DNA of 27,653 bases from Chloroflexota bacterium (GTDB lineage: Bacteria; Chloroflexota; Limnocylindria; Limnocylindrales; CSP1-4), in assembly GCA_025935655.1 (NCBI GenBank), contig JAICUV010000011.1, forward strand, positions 1 through 27,653, read 5' to 3'. Positions within the stretch are counted from its first letter, which is position 1. Every line of letters starts with the position of its first letter. This document shows positions 1-7,341 of the stretch, in pieces. The notes under the pieces are model-generated. The model saw nothing but the letters and a program-made list of their open reading frames with translations. It made no database searches and was not told where the DNA came from. The position numbers were made by a program, and so were the translations under genes.

Positions 1-1323
1 CCCCGCCGCTCGAGCGGCCTCCAATAGCGCGTCGACGCGCCCGGGCGCATCCGCGGGCCACGTCTCGAGGGCGCGCTCCAGGTGCAGCCGCGCCTCCGCG
101 TACGCGTACGACCGACCCGCCGCGGACGCAGCGTCGAGCGCGCTCGACCACGCGCGGGGGCGATCACCGGCCCGCCACCAGTGGTCGGCGACCTCGGCCG
201 CCTCGGCACCGGCGCGCGCCGCCTCCGTCGCCGCCGCGGCATGGAGCGCGCGCCGATCCGGCCCGGCGAGCTCTGCCTCGATCACCTCGGCGAACAGGGG
301 GTGCCGGAAGGCGATGCCGGCGTCGTCCGCGATCGTGATCCCCGCGAGCGTGGACGCGTCGAACGCGCGCCGGACCACCTCTTCGTGGAGGCCGGCGATG
401 CGGGACACGTGGCCCGTGTCGGTCGCGTGGCCGATCACCGCGAGCGCCTCCACGGCGGGACGCGCCTCGGCGGGGAGCCCCACGACGCGCCGCAGGACGA
501 GCGCCCGGAGCGAGGCCGGCGCGGTGGCCGCCTTCGAGGCGTCCTTCGAGGCGTCGCCGGCGTCGCCCTGCGCCAGGAGCTGTTCTACGAAGAACGGATT
601 GCCCGCGGTCCGGCGATGGAGCGCCCCGGCTCGCGCGGCCGGGACGCCACCGCCGAGCAGGGCGGTCGCCTGGCGGCGGACGTCCGCGGCAGACAGGCGG
701 TCGATGGCGAGGCGGACGAACCGGCGGCCGTCGGCGATCGGCAGTCGCGCGAGCGCGGCCGGCTCCTCGTCGCGGGCGGCCGCCACGACGACCAGGGGCA
801 CATCCACGGCGCGGTGGGCCAGGTAGTCGAGGACGGTGAGGGTCGAGTCGTCGGCCCAGTGGACATCGTCGACGACGAGCAGCGTCGGGCGACGGGCGAG
901 GACGTCGAACATCGCCTCCACGAGTCGGGCCGCCTCGAGCGCCGCGCCGGTCGCGCCCGTCGACGGCTCGGACGCGTCCGCGCGGAGGGCCCGGCGCACG
1001 GTGCCGAGCGCCTCGTCGGGCCCCGACCCGCGGGCCCGGGCACCGGGCGCCGGCTCGTGGGCGTCGGCGACCGCGCGCAGGGGCGCGAGGAGCGGGAGAT
1101 ACGGGACCCCGCGGCCGGACTCGATCGCGGTCCCCCACAGCGTCCGGAGGCCGGCCGTCGCCGCGCGAGCCTCGAGCGCCCGCAGGAGGCGGGTCTTGCC
1201 GATGCCGGCCTCGCCGGTCACGAGGAGGAACGACGGCTCCCCGTCCCGTGCCCGGTCGATGGCGTCCTGCAGCCGCGCGAGCTGTGGCTCGCGCCCGAAC
1301 AGTCCCGCCTCGGGGTCGTGCAC
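1..1323 (-). CDS. LuxR/MalT-type (LAL) regulator, ATPase part; C-terminus beyond window
   Basis: A frame open from position 1 to a GTG at 1323 gives 441 residues, and the 3' part of the gene lies outside the window. Near the N-terminus is a Walker A motif (GEAGIGKT, residues 37-44) preceded by FGREPQL, typical of the AAA_16 ATPases of large LuxR-family (LAL) regulators and some guanylate/adenylate cyclases. A Walker B motif follows (LLVVDDVHWADD, about 148-159). Later stretches such as RRTAGNPFFVEQLL and FRHPLFAEVIEAEL are characteristic of this NTPase family, and Ala/Arg-rich TPR-like helices begin at about residue 360. In known members ATP and an inducer switch a C-terminal LuxR helix-turn-helix, which cannot be seen here. 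A second in-frame GTG lies eight codons upstream. It diverges from the secreted-protein gene at 1443. Confidence 0.8.
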   Translation of the reverse strand, partial: MHDPEAGLFGREPQLARLQDAIDRARDGEPSFLLVTGEAGIGKTRLLRALEARAATAGLRTLWGTAIESGRGVPYLPLLAPLRAVADAHEPAPGARARGSGPDEALGTVRRALRADASEPSTGATGAALEAARLVEAMFDVLARRPTLLVVDDVHWADDSTLTVLDYLAHRAVDVPLVVVAAARDEEPAALARLPIADGRRFVRLAIDRLSAADVRRQATALLGGGVPAARAGALHRRTAGNPFFVEQLLAQGDAGDASKDASKAATAPASLRALVLRRVVGLPAEARPAVEALAVIGHATDTGHVSRIAGLHEEVVRRAFDASTLAGITIADDAGIAFRHPLFAEVIEAELAGPDRRALHAAAATEAARAGAEAAEVADHWWRAGDRPRAWSSALDAASAAGRSYAYAEARLHLERALETWPADAPGRVDALLEAARAAG

Positions 1324-1442
1324 GGGCCAACGATATGCGGCCCGCACAGCGGCGAATAGGGCATCTGCCAGACGCGCGCCGGGACCGGGACGGGCGATGG
1401 TCGAGGCACACGACCGTCCATGCCACCAAGGAGTCACCACTC

Positions 1443-1955
1443 ATGCGTCGCCTCATCCCGATCCTCGCGATCGCCGTCATCCTCGTGACCGCGGGCGCGG
1501 CGATCGCCGTCGCCGGCAACGGTCCCCTGCCCCCCGAGCTCCAGGCCGTCCGTGCGGCGACCGCCCGGTACAACGACGTGAGCGTGGCCCTCGCGGACGG
1601 GTACGTCCCGGCCAGCGGCTGCGAGGCGTCGCCCGCCGGCACGATGGGGGTCCACTACTTCAATCCGCGGCTCGCCGGGCCGGGCGTGGATCCGCTGCAT
1701 CCCGAGGTCCTGCTGTACCTCCCGAACGGCAACGGCTCGGTCAAGCTCGTTGGCGTCGAGTACTTCCAGGCCGATGCGGACCAGGACAAGGCCACCACGG
1801 GCGACCGCCCGTTCCTGTTCGGCCAGGGCTTCCAGGGCCCGATGGACGGCCACAACCCGCAGATGCCCATCCACTACGACCTGCACGTGTGGGTCCACGA
1901 GGCGAACCCGGACGGCGTGTTCGCCCAGTGGAACCCCGCGATCCACTGCCCCTGA
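1443..1955 (+). CDS. Small secreted conserved protein of unknown function
   Basis: 170 residues from ATG, with an AAGGAG ribosome site about 10 bases upstream. Residues 1-25 form a signal peptide (MRRL, then a hydrophobic core ending in GAAIAVAG). The mature part has a helical ATARYNDVSVALADGYV segment, a Cys in ASGCEAS, then GVHYFNP, LVGVEYFQADADQD, LFGQGFQGPM, HYDLHVWVHEANP and a final WNPAIHCP. Secreted proteins with this set of HYxNP, VEY and LHVWVWxxNP-like motifs occur in actinomycetes and related soil bacteria and have no assigned function as far as I know. The conserved His/Asp/Glu residues and the two Cys residues could bind metal or form a disulfide; that is inference. It ends at a strong hairpin. 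Confidence 0.82.
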   Translation: MRRLIPILAIAVILVTAGAAIAVAGNGPLPPELQAVRAATARYNDVSVALADGYVPASGCEASPAGTMGVHYFNPRLAGPGVDPLHPEVLLYLPNGNGSVKLVGVEYFQADADQDKATTGDRPFLFGQGFQGPMDGHNPQMPIHYDLHVWVHEANPDGVFAQWNPAIHCP

Positions 1956-1981
1956 CGCCTCCCGGCTCCTCGCTCGAGGCA

Positions 1982-2017
1982 GCCCCGGGTGCCGTCCACG
2001 CGGACGGGACCCGGGGC
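1982..2017 (+). terminator. Hairpin downstream of the secreted protein gene
   Basis: Arms 1982-1997 and 2002-2017 pair over 16 bases with one mismatch around a 4-base loop. The hairpin starts 27 bases after the stop codon at 1955. It has no T-run after it, as is common in very GC-rich genomes, so it is a probable terminator on structure alone. Confidence 0.6.
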
Positions 2018-2073
2018 ATTCCCGTGTCCGAGGGGCGCGAGAATCCGTGTCCAGGCGGATGATTCGATGACTG

Positions 2074-2099
2074 TCGAACGGTTCGATGGCGATCGAACC
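2074..2099. promoter_or_regulatory. Overlapping palindromes, operator-like
   Basis: TCGAAC and GTTCGA (2074-2086, one base between them) overlap a second perfect palindrome, GGTTCGAT (2080-2087) and ATCGAACC (2092-2099) with a 4-base spacer. The core GTTCGA/TCGAAC therefore occurs three times in 26 bases. It lies between two convergent genes, where an operator is not expected. No promoter or ORF start nearby explains it. The 1956-2261 gap otherwise holds only the two hairpins listed. Confidence 0.4.
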
Positions 2100-2162
2100 A
2101 TCCTCATGTCAGGGCCGCGGCACGGCAGGGCATGGCAGGACCTGACAGCGCGTGGCACGCCA

Positions 2163-2191
2163 ACGCCCGCCCCGGAGACCGGGACGGGCGT
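2163..2191 (-). terminator. Hairpin after the minus-strand lipoprotein gene
   Basis: Arms 2163-2175 and 2179-2191 pair over 13 bases with one mismatch around a 3-base loop. It lies about 70 bases past the stop codon (2262) of the minus-strand lipoprotein gene, and facing it is the hairpin of the convergent gene. Read on the minus strand there is no clear T-run. Confidence 0.5.
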
Positions 2192-2261
2192 GAGACGTCA
2201 GGACGGGCGTGGCCTCAGGCCGTGCGCCGGAGGTCGCCGGCCCCGCCGCGACGAGCGCGGC

Positions 2262-3161
2262 TCAGCAGCCCGACTCGCCGGGCAGCATGGGCCGCACGAC
2301 GAGCGTGAAGTCCGCGTCGCCCGAGCGGAAGGGCGTCTGCTGGTTGGCGCCCTCGAGGAGCGGGAGCACGGTCGCGACGTCGCTGCCCGTGATCACCTGG
2401 CAGCGCAGCGAATCATCGCCCGGGAGCGGCGTCTCGCCGGCCGTGGCGAGGTCCGCGAGCGGCCATGCCACCGGCTGCCAGTCCGCGTCGGGCTGCGCCA
2501 CGTAGGGCGTCGCGATCAGGCGCAGGGACGTCGCCTGGTACGCGCCACCCTGGTCGGCGAAGGCGCTGTCCGGCAACCCCGTCAGCGTGTCGATGAACGA
2601 GCGCAGGGCCGCGCGCCCGGACGCGATCGCCGGGTCGAGGGGCTGACCCATCGCGTCGTCCGTGCCGGCCTCGGCAAGGGCGTACGCGGAGACGGTCGTG
2701 GTGACGCCGTCCAGCGTGATCCGGAGGACGGTCGTGGGCACGTCGGCGATGCCCGGGAACTCGTAGCTCGCGTCGGCGACCAGGCCCTTCTCACGGGCGA
2801 GCGCCAGCAGCGACTGGAGCGCCTCCGGGGTCAGCGTCCGGACCTGGAGGTTGGGCATGAGCGGCCCGGGGTAGATCTCGACCTGGGGACCCTGGGTGAT
2901 CACCCGGCCGTCGGCCGTGACCACCACGATCGGCAGCCGGCCGTAGGTGACCGACGGGGCGACGAAGCCGCCCTCGAGGTCGACGCGGATGACGACGGCG
3001 TCGGGGTCCGGCGCGGGGGTCGCGCTCGGGTCCGCGACGCTCGCCGGGGCCGCGCTCGCGGTCGGGTTGGCGGCGCCCGCCGGGGCGACGCAGGCGCTCG
3101 CGACGAGCGCGGTCATGAGGATTGCGGCCGGACTGGCCAGCCGCAGGGCAGCACGAAACAC
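2262..3161 (-). CDS. Predicted lipoprotein of unknown function
   Basis: 299 residues from a GTG start. The N-terminus MFRAALRLASPAAILMTALVASAC has the length and hydrophobicity of a lipoprotein signal, with Cys24 as the probable lipidated residue; the box ASAC is weaker than the usual LxGC. An Ala/Pro/Ser/Thr linker (25-55) follows. The folded part has two halves: VIRVDLEGGFVAPSVTYGRLPIVVVTADGRVIT, then PEALQSLLALAREKGLV and a TTVLRITLDGVTTTVSAYALAEA segment. Similar arrangements are seen in uncharacterised actinobacterial lipoproteins; I do not recognise an enzyme family. The start codon lies inside a long inverted repeat (3154-3251), which could affect translation. Dps is upstream on the same strand, about 150 bases away. 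Confidence 0.78.
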   Translation of the reverse strand: MFRAALRLASPAAILMTALVASACVAPAGAANPTASAAPASVADPSATPAPDPDAVVIRVDLEGGFVAPSVTYGRLPIVVVTADGRVITQGPQVEIYPGPLMPNLQVRTLTPEALQSLLALAREKGLVADASYEFPGIADVPTTVLRITLDGVTTTVSAYALAEAGTDDAMGQPLDPAIASGRAALRSFIDTLTGLPDSAFADQGGAYQATSLRLIATPYVAQPDADWQPVAWPLADLATAGETPLPGDDSLRCQVITGSDVATVLPLLEGANQQTPFRSGDADFTLVVRPMLPGESGC

Positions 3162-3251
3162 GGGTCGAAGTCTCCAACGATGCGGTGCCGGTCGCCGGCC
3201 GGAGGAGGTGCCGGCGAGCGGCCTCGCTGGGACTTCGACGCCCGTGTTTCG
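3154..3251. repeat. Long inverted repeat spanning a start codon
   Basis: Arms 3154-3172 (19 bases) and 3231-3251 (21 bases) are inverted copies that differ only by two extra bases in the second arm. They are 58 bases apart. The left arm contains the GTG start of the lipoprotein gene at 3161, so an mRNA hairpin would bury the start region. The spacer is also rich in short repeats of GGTGCCGG. Confidence 0.65.
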
Positions 3252-3309
3252 CGCCAGGTTCCGGGAACTTCGCGGCGGGTCGCGGCGTCCGCGGCCCGCC
3301 GCGGTCCCC

Positions 3310-3954
3310 TTATGCCTCGACGAGGGGGATGTCGACGACGTGCTCGGCGAGGAACCAGACCTGCATCTCGTGCGCGCGGAGGACGTCGCCCATCAGCAGG
3401 TCGTTGGTGCCCATGTCCTTGGACTCCTCGGTCTTGTCGATGGCCTGGCGGACCTTCTCGATGATGGTCTCGTGGGCATCGAGGAGCCGGTCGAGCACGA
3501 CGGGGATCTCCTCCGCGCCGTCCGGCGCGCGCTCGATCGTCGTCAGCTCGGCGGCGTGGCGCGGATCGCCGACGCTGATCCCGCCGAGCATCTGCACCCG
3601 CTCGGCGAGTGCGTCGACGAGCTCCAGCTGCTCGCCCGCGTGCTTGTCGAACAGGAGATGGAGCTGGTAGAAGGTCGGCCCGGCCGCGTTCCAGTGCGCC
3701 TTCTTGTAGAGGGCGTAGAGGATCGTGGTGTCGGCGAGGATCTCGTTGAGGAGCTGGCAGCTCTCCGTGCGCGCCTCCGCGGACAGGGCGATCGGGAGCT
3801 GGCGCAGCGATCCGAACCGCTGGAGCTCGCCGCCGCGCTGGCCGAGTCTCGGCTCGGGCGACCGGCGGGCTGACGCGGCGCGGCCATTGGAGGAGCTGCC
3901 ACTGGAGGAGCTGCTGCCGTTGGACGCCGAGCGGCCGCGGGTGGTGGTTGCCAT
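3310..3954 (-). CDS. dps: Dps-family ferroxidase/DNA-protection protein
   Basis: 214 residues. ATG at 3954 is chosen because AGGAG (3961-3965) sits six bases upstream. The ferritin-like domain (about 55-210) carries the full intersubunit ferroxidase set of Dps: His87 (in AHWN), His99, Asp103, Asp114 and Glu118 with the usual spacing. Family members assemble as 12-mers that oxidise Fe(II) with hydrogen peroxide and protect DNA. Residues 1-45 are an extra tail rich in Ser, Asn, Gly and Arg (several SSS runs and an ARRSPEPR patch), low-complexity and positively charged. Such tails bind DNA in some Dps proteins; for this one that is inference. It is a single gene with the C39-like peptidase gene upstream on the same strand. 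Confidence 0.93.
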   Translation of the reverse strand: MATTTRGRSASNGSSSSSGSSSNGRAASARRSPEPRLGQRGGELQRFGSLRQLPIALSAEARTESCQLLNEILADTTILYALYKKAHWNAAGPTFYQLHLLFDKHAGEQLELVDALAERVQMLGGISVGDPRHAAELTTIERAPDGAEEIPVVLDRLLDAHETIIEKVRQAIDKTEESKDMGTNDLLMGDVLRAHEMQVWFLAEHVVDIPLVEA

Positions 3955-4041
3955 GGGGGTCTCCTGCGACGGATGGGTGCAGTGAGATCCTCTCCCCCCA
4001 CGACGCACGGATGCACCTGCACGTCGGTCGGCGGGCTTGCA

Positions 4042-4059
4042 GCGAGGTGGCGACCTCGC
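4042..4059 (-). terminator. Short hairpin between peptidase and dps genes
   Basis: GCGAGGT (4042-4048) and ACCTCGC (4053-4059) form a perfect 7-bp stem with a 4-base loop, starting seven bases past the stop codon of the C39-like gene on the minus strand. It has no T-run. It would separate the peptidase transcript from dps. Confidence 0.45.
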
Positions 4060-4065
4060 GTCTGC

Positions 4066-5556
4066 TCAGTCGACGGAGGTCCGGCCCCGCGCCTCGACCA
4101 CCTCGATCACCGTCACGGCGGGCTGGCTGCCGAGCGCCGCATAGGAGCCGTCGACGTCGTCCACGACGTCCACGACGAGCGCCCACCGCCCGGTCGCGGA
4201 CGGGGCGGTGAGCGAGCTGCGGAGGGTGATCAGCTGCCCCGGCTCCAGCGGCACCGGGCCGAGGACCACGGGGTCCGGCGTCGCGTCGTCCGCCACCGCG
4301 TTCCCGGCGTCATCGAGCCGGACCCAGGTCGCGATCGCGCGCGTCCCGCGCTCGACCTCCATCTGCCCCGCGCCCGCATCGAGCGACCAGGTGCCGGCCC
4401 ACGACAGCGTGCCCGAGTTCGCCACGTTGACCGAGACGCGCAGCGCGCTGTCCGCCTCGACGCCGTTCTCGCGGGCGTTGAGACGCAGCGTCGCCCGCCG
4501 ATCGCCGGGCACGAAGACCGCGATGTCCTGGGCCGGGACGACGGCCCTCCCGAACCGGCGGTCCCGGATCCCCAGGTGGAGCGTGTATGCGCCGGGCGTG
4601 GTCGGCAGTGGCGCGGTGAGCCGCATCGACTTTCCCTGCACGGTCACGGTCGCGCCCTTGGGCACCTTCGCGGTCGCGGCCGTCGTGCGCACCGGGATCC
4701 CGGGCGAGACCGCGGCGGCGGTGACCGGATCCTTCGCTGTCACGAACTTCGCGGTCACGTCCGCGCCGGGGAAGCGCCATCGCCTCGGCGCCTTGAGCGA
4801 CCACGCGGCGTCGATCGTGGACACCGAGCGGACGAGCCTGGCCGTCGACGACGTCCGCACCTTGGCGAACGGGGCGGCCTTCGCCGTCGGCGTCACCGCC
4901 GCGAACACCGCACCGCCGCGGGTCCAGGCGAACTTCCGGATCGCCCACACGGGGATCCACTCCCCCTGCCAGCCGTCGCGGCCCAGCGGGTCCATCAGCC
5001 ACACGCGGCCGTGCTTCGCGTCGTAGCGCTCGATGTAGACCGCGTGATTGTCCTTCTTGCCCCGCTTCTTCCAGAAGGCGTAGTCCCAGCGCCCGAACCA
5101 CTGCGGGAGCTTGTGGTCGTCGCCCAGGACGACCGCGCCCGCGCCCTTCCCGAGGCGGTGGAGGAGCTGCGACCAGGTGAGCGACTCGCCGCCGTCCGGG
5201 GAGAACCGCAGGTTGAACCCGTATTTGGCGAACGCGATCTTCATGTCCCGGAACCGCGATCCGCCGTGGCTGTCGCCCGACGCCGCGCGCAGCTGCTGGC
5301 GCGTGACGCGCACGTCCCCGTTGGTCCACTTGTCCAGGAGCATCGCGCCGGACGCCCAGAGGCAGTCCGTCCACGGCCGGGTGTCCGTCTCGGTGACGAA
5401 CGCCGGGCGGTACCCGGGCAGCGGGCGCGGCGGCTCGAGCGCGGCGGCCGGCGAGGGCAGCGCGGACAGGAGCGAGGCGGCCGCCAGGACGGCGACCGCG
5501 ACGGCGCGGGCGCGTGCAGAGAGGCTGGCGCGGACGGGTGTGGCGGCGATGGGCAT
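4066..5556 (-). CDS. Secreted C39-like (papain-fold) cysteine peptidase with Ig-like C-terminus
   Basis: 496 residues from ATG. A signal peptide covers about 1-39 (ARARAVAVAVLAAASLLSAL, then AAA). The catalytic-looking triad is Cys65 in WTDCLWASGAML, His171 in DNHAVYIE and Asp189 in LMDPLG, the order and spacing of peptidase C39-like domains. The rest, from about 225, has no enzyme motif. It looks like two beta-rich Ig-like domains, one around TVQGKSMRLTAPLP and one around LRVSVNVANSGTLSW, the latter resembling CARDB/NPCBM-associated modules for adhesion or cell-wall display. No LPxTG or transmembrane anchor is seen. The substrate is unknown; it may be a peptidase or a transglutaminase-like enzyme. 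It may be cotranscribed with the gene at 5715-6587, with a hairpin between them. Confidence 0.8.
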   Translation of the reverse strand: MPIAATPVRASLSARARAVAVAVLAAASLLSALPSPAAALEPPRPLPGYRPAFVTETDTRPWTDCLWASGAMLLDKWTNGDVRVTRQQLRAASGDSHGGSRFRDMKIAFAKYGFNLRFSPDGGESLTWSQLLHRLGKGAGAVVLGDDHKLPQWFGRWDYAFWKKRGKKDNHAVYIERYDAKHGRVWLMDPLGRDGWQGEWIPVWAIRKFAWTRGGAVFAAVTPTAKAAPFAKVRTSSTARLVRSVSTIDAAWSLKAPRRWRFPGADVTAKFVTAKDPVTAAAVSPGIPVRTTAATAKVPKGATVTVQGKSMRLTAPLPTTPGAYTLHLGIRDRRFGRAVVPAQDIAVFVPGDRRATLRLNARENGVEADSALRVSVNVANSGTLSWAGTWSLDAGAGQMEVERGTRAIATWVRLDDAGNAVADDATPDPVVLGPVPLEPGQLITLRSSLTAPSATGRWALVVDVVDDVDGSYAALGSQPAVTVIEVVEARGRTSVD

Positions 5557-5571
5557 CCGGACGTCGTGGAG

Positions 5572-5598
5572 CGGCCGTCCGGGCGCCCCGGACGGCCG
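5572..5598 (-). terminator. Perfect 12-bp hairpin
   Basis: Arms 5572-5583 and 5587-5598 pair perfectly over 12 bases around CGC. On the minus strand it lies between the stop of the upstream gene (5715) and the start of the C39-like gene (5556), so it either ends the first transcript or sits just before the peptidase start. No T-run follows. Confidence 0.55.
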
Positions 5599-5714
5599 GG
5601 GCGTGGAGGAACCGCGAGGATGGAGGAAGGGCTCCTCCAGCCTCGCGCAGCCGGTGCGTCGGGGAAATGGTCCGGCGGTCCCGCCGCCCTCGGACGATGG
5701 TCCGGGTCAGCCCG

Positions 5715-6587
5715 TCACGGCCAGGTGATCACCGCGTTCATCGGCGTGATCCCGAACCCTTCCTCGGTGTTCTGGAGCACGACCTTCCAGGGATTCGCCG
5801 CCGTGACTGCGAAGTCGACGTCGGTGCCCACGGATCCCTGGTCCGGCGCGTAGGTGAGGTTGCCCGGGCCGCCCTGCTCGATGACGTCGATCTCGTACGT
5901 GAAGGGGTGGCCGCCCCAGTCGGCGGTGACGCCCAGCTTGCCGTCCCGCCGCGGCGTGACCGTGGCCTGGATCCCGTTCGTGTCCGGGTAGGCCGTCCCG
6001 TCGAACCGGGCGTTCTCGATCGTCACCTTCGGCTTGTTGGCCTGGAACGACAGGGTCACGTCGACGATCGGCTGCGCGATGCCGTCACCGCGGAGGGTGA
6101 GGATGAACGTCTCCGAGGGCTTCGTCGTCTTGGCCGTCAGCTTCCCGCTGCCCGCAGTCCGGCAGCCCAGCGTCTTGGTGGGCGTCTTGAGGCACATCAC
6201 CACGTCGCCCATCGGGCTCACCGTCGCAACCTCCGCCTTGACGCCGCCGGTCGCGCTCTTCCACGTGATCACGCGGTCGGCGCCATCCGGGTTGTCCTTC
6301 GCGTCCAGGAACAGCGAGTGCAGGGTGATCGTCGCCGCGGGGACGACGGACGGGCTCGGCTCCGCACTCGGGCTCGCCTCGTCGGTCGCGCTCGGCTCGT
6401 CGCTCGGCGCCTCGCTCCCGGGCTCGATGGACGGCTCCTCGCTGGGCGTCTCGCTCGCCACGGCCCCGGGGGACGGAGATGCCCCGCTCCCTCCCCCACC
6501 GGTCAGCAGGGCGCCGGCGGCGAACCCGCCGAGCAGTGCGAGGACGGCGATGAGCGCGATGACGACCAGGCGCGAGCGGTTCTCCAT
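5715..6587 (-). CDS. Membrane-anchored extracytoplasmic protein with acidic Ser/Pro linker
   Basis: 290 residues from ATG. Residues 7-28 form one transmembrane segment or uncleaved signal (LVVIALIAVLALLGGFAAGALL). A linker follows at about 30-85, made of repeated Ser-Pro-Glu units (SEEPSIEPGSEAPSDEPSATDEASPSAEPSPS), acidic and probably extended. The remaining 200 residues look like two beta-sandwich domains: ITLHSLFLDAKDNPDGADRVITW with a CLKTPTKTLGC Cys pair, and a segment from PKVTIENARFDGTAYPDTNG to the end. I do not recognise the family. The Cys pair could form a disulfide outside the cell. Neighbours are also exported proteins. Confidence 0.78.
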   Translation of the reverse strand: MENRSRLVVIALIAVLALLGGFAAGALLTGGGGSGASPSPGAVASETPSEEPSIEPGSEAPSDEPSATDEASPSAEPSPSVVPAATITLHSLFLDAKDNPDGADRVITWKSATGGVKAEVATVSPMGDVVMCLKTPTKTLGCRTAGSGKLTAKTTKPSETFILTLRGDGIAQPIVDVTLSFQANKPKVTIENARFDGTAYPDTNGIQATVTPRRDGKLGVTADWGGHPFTYEIDVIEQGGPGNLTYAPDQGSVGTDVDFAVTAANPWKVVLQNTEEGFGITPMNAVITWP

Positions 6588-6694
6588 GTGCCCATGGTAG
6601 GCGCGACCGGCGCAACGGTCCCCCGTACCTTCGGGTCGGTGCGGGGTACGACGGTGGGGTCAGGTGCGGTCAGGACCGTCCCCGACCGCGCCCG

Positions 6695-7207
6695 TCAGGG
6701 CTCGCGCGGCGGCGCCGGATTCGCCAGTCCCTCGACGACCGTCGCGTCCGCGAGGGTCAGGAGGATGGACGACGGGGCGATCACCTTCCAGCTCCGGCTC
6801 CCGCCGCCGAGCACGATCCGCTCCCGCGCCATGACGGCCGCGTCGATCCAGACCGGGAGCCCGGCGGGGAGCCCGAACACCGTGACCCCGCCGATCTCGT
6901 GCCCCGTGATCGCCCGCGTCTCGTCCGGCGACGCGAACGACGCCTTGCGCCCGAAGCGGCCCTTGATCGTCCGGTTGACGTCCAGGCGGTGCGTGGCCAG
7001 CACGACGCACGCCGCGTAGACGGGCTCCGCGCCCTTGCCCACGACGATGATCGTGTTCGCCGAGTCCTCGAGCGCGAACCCGTAGTGCGCGCAGAACGCG
7101 GCGGTGTCGGCGAGCTCCGGGTCGCACGGGAACAGCTCGTACTCGCCGCGTCCGGCGAGGGCGGCGTCCAGGGCATCGCGATCGGCGTCGTGGTGGTCCT
7201 CGGTCAT
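6695..7207 (-). CDS. YbaK/EbsC-family protein, aminoacyl-tRNA deacylase-like
   Basis: 170 residues from ATG at 7207. The fold is recognisable from the pattern ANTIIVVGKGAEPVYAACVVLATHRLDVNRTIKGRFGRKASFASPDETRAITGHEIGGVTVFGLP, matching YbaK/EbsC and ProX-type deacylases that remove wrongly attached amino acids from tRNA. A Lys before GRFG and the G-GGVxxFG loop correspond to conserved positions of the family. Whether it edits Cys-tRNA(Pro), Ala-tRNA(Pro) or something else cannot be told; it is free-standing with no synthetase beside it. An extra N-terminal 30 residues (acidic, HHDADRDALDAAL) precede the domain. A GTG seven codons or more upstream is possible but has no ribosome site. Confidence 0.85.
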   Translation of the reverse strand: MTEDHHDADRDALDAALAGRGEYELFPCDPELADTAAFCAHYGFALEDSANTIIVVGKGAEPVYAACVVLATHRLDVNRTIKGRFGRKASFASPDETRAITGHEIGGVTVFGLPAGLPVWIDAAVMARERIVLGGGSRSWKVIAPSSILLTLADATVVEGLANPAPPREP

Positions 7208-7286
7208 GACGCGCACGGTACCCGGTTCGCGCGTCGCGCCGGGCCTACGAGCGCCGCTCCCCGTCACGCAGCCGGACGACGGAAGA

Positions 7287-7316
7287 ACGGCCCGCTCCCC
7301 GAGAGGAGCGGGCCGT
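7287..7316 (-). terminator. Rho-independent terminator of the serine protease gene
   Basis: Arms 7287-7298 and 7305-7316 form a perfect 12-bp GC-rich stem with a 6-base loop. Read on the minus strand it is followed by TTCTTCC, and it begins 26 bases after the protease stop codon (7342). This is the clearest intrinsic terminator in the window. Confidence 0.85.
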
Positions 7317-7341
7317 CGCGTGTCGCGGCGATGCGGCGTGA

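Noticed and set aside
836..2062. Long plus-strand open frame overlapping the ATPase and secreted-protein genes
   Set aside because: Arg/Ala/Ser-rich composition with no motif. The minus-strand frame carries clear Walker motifs.
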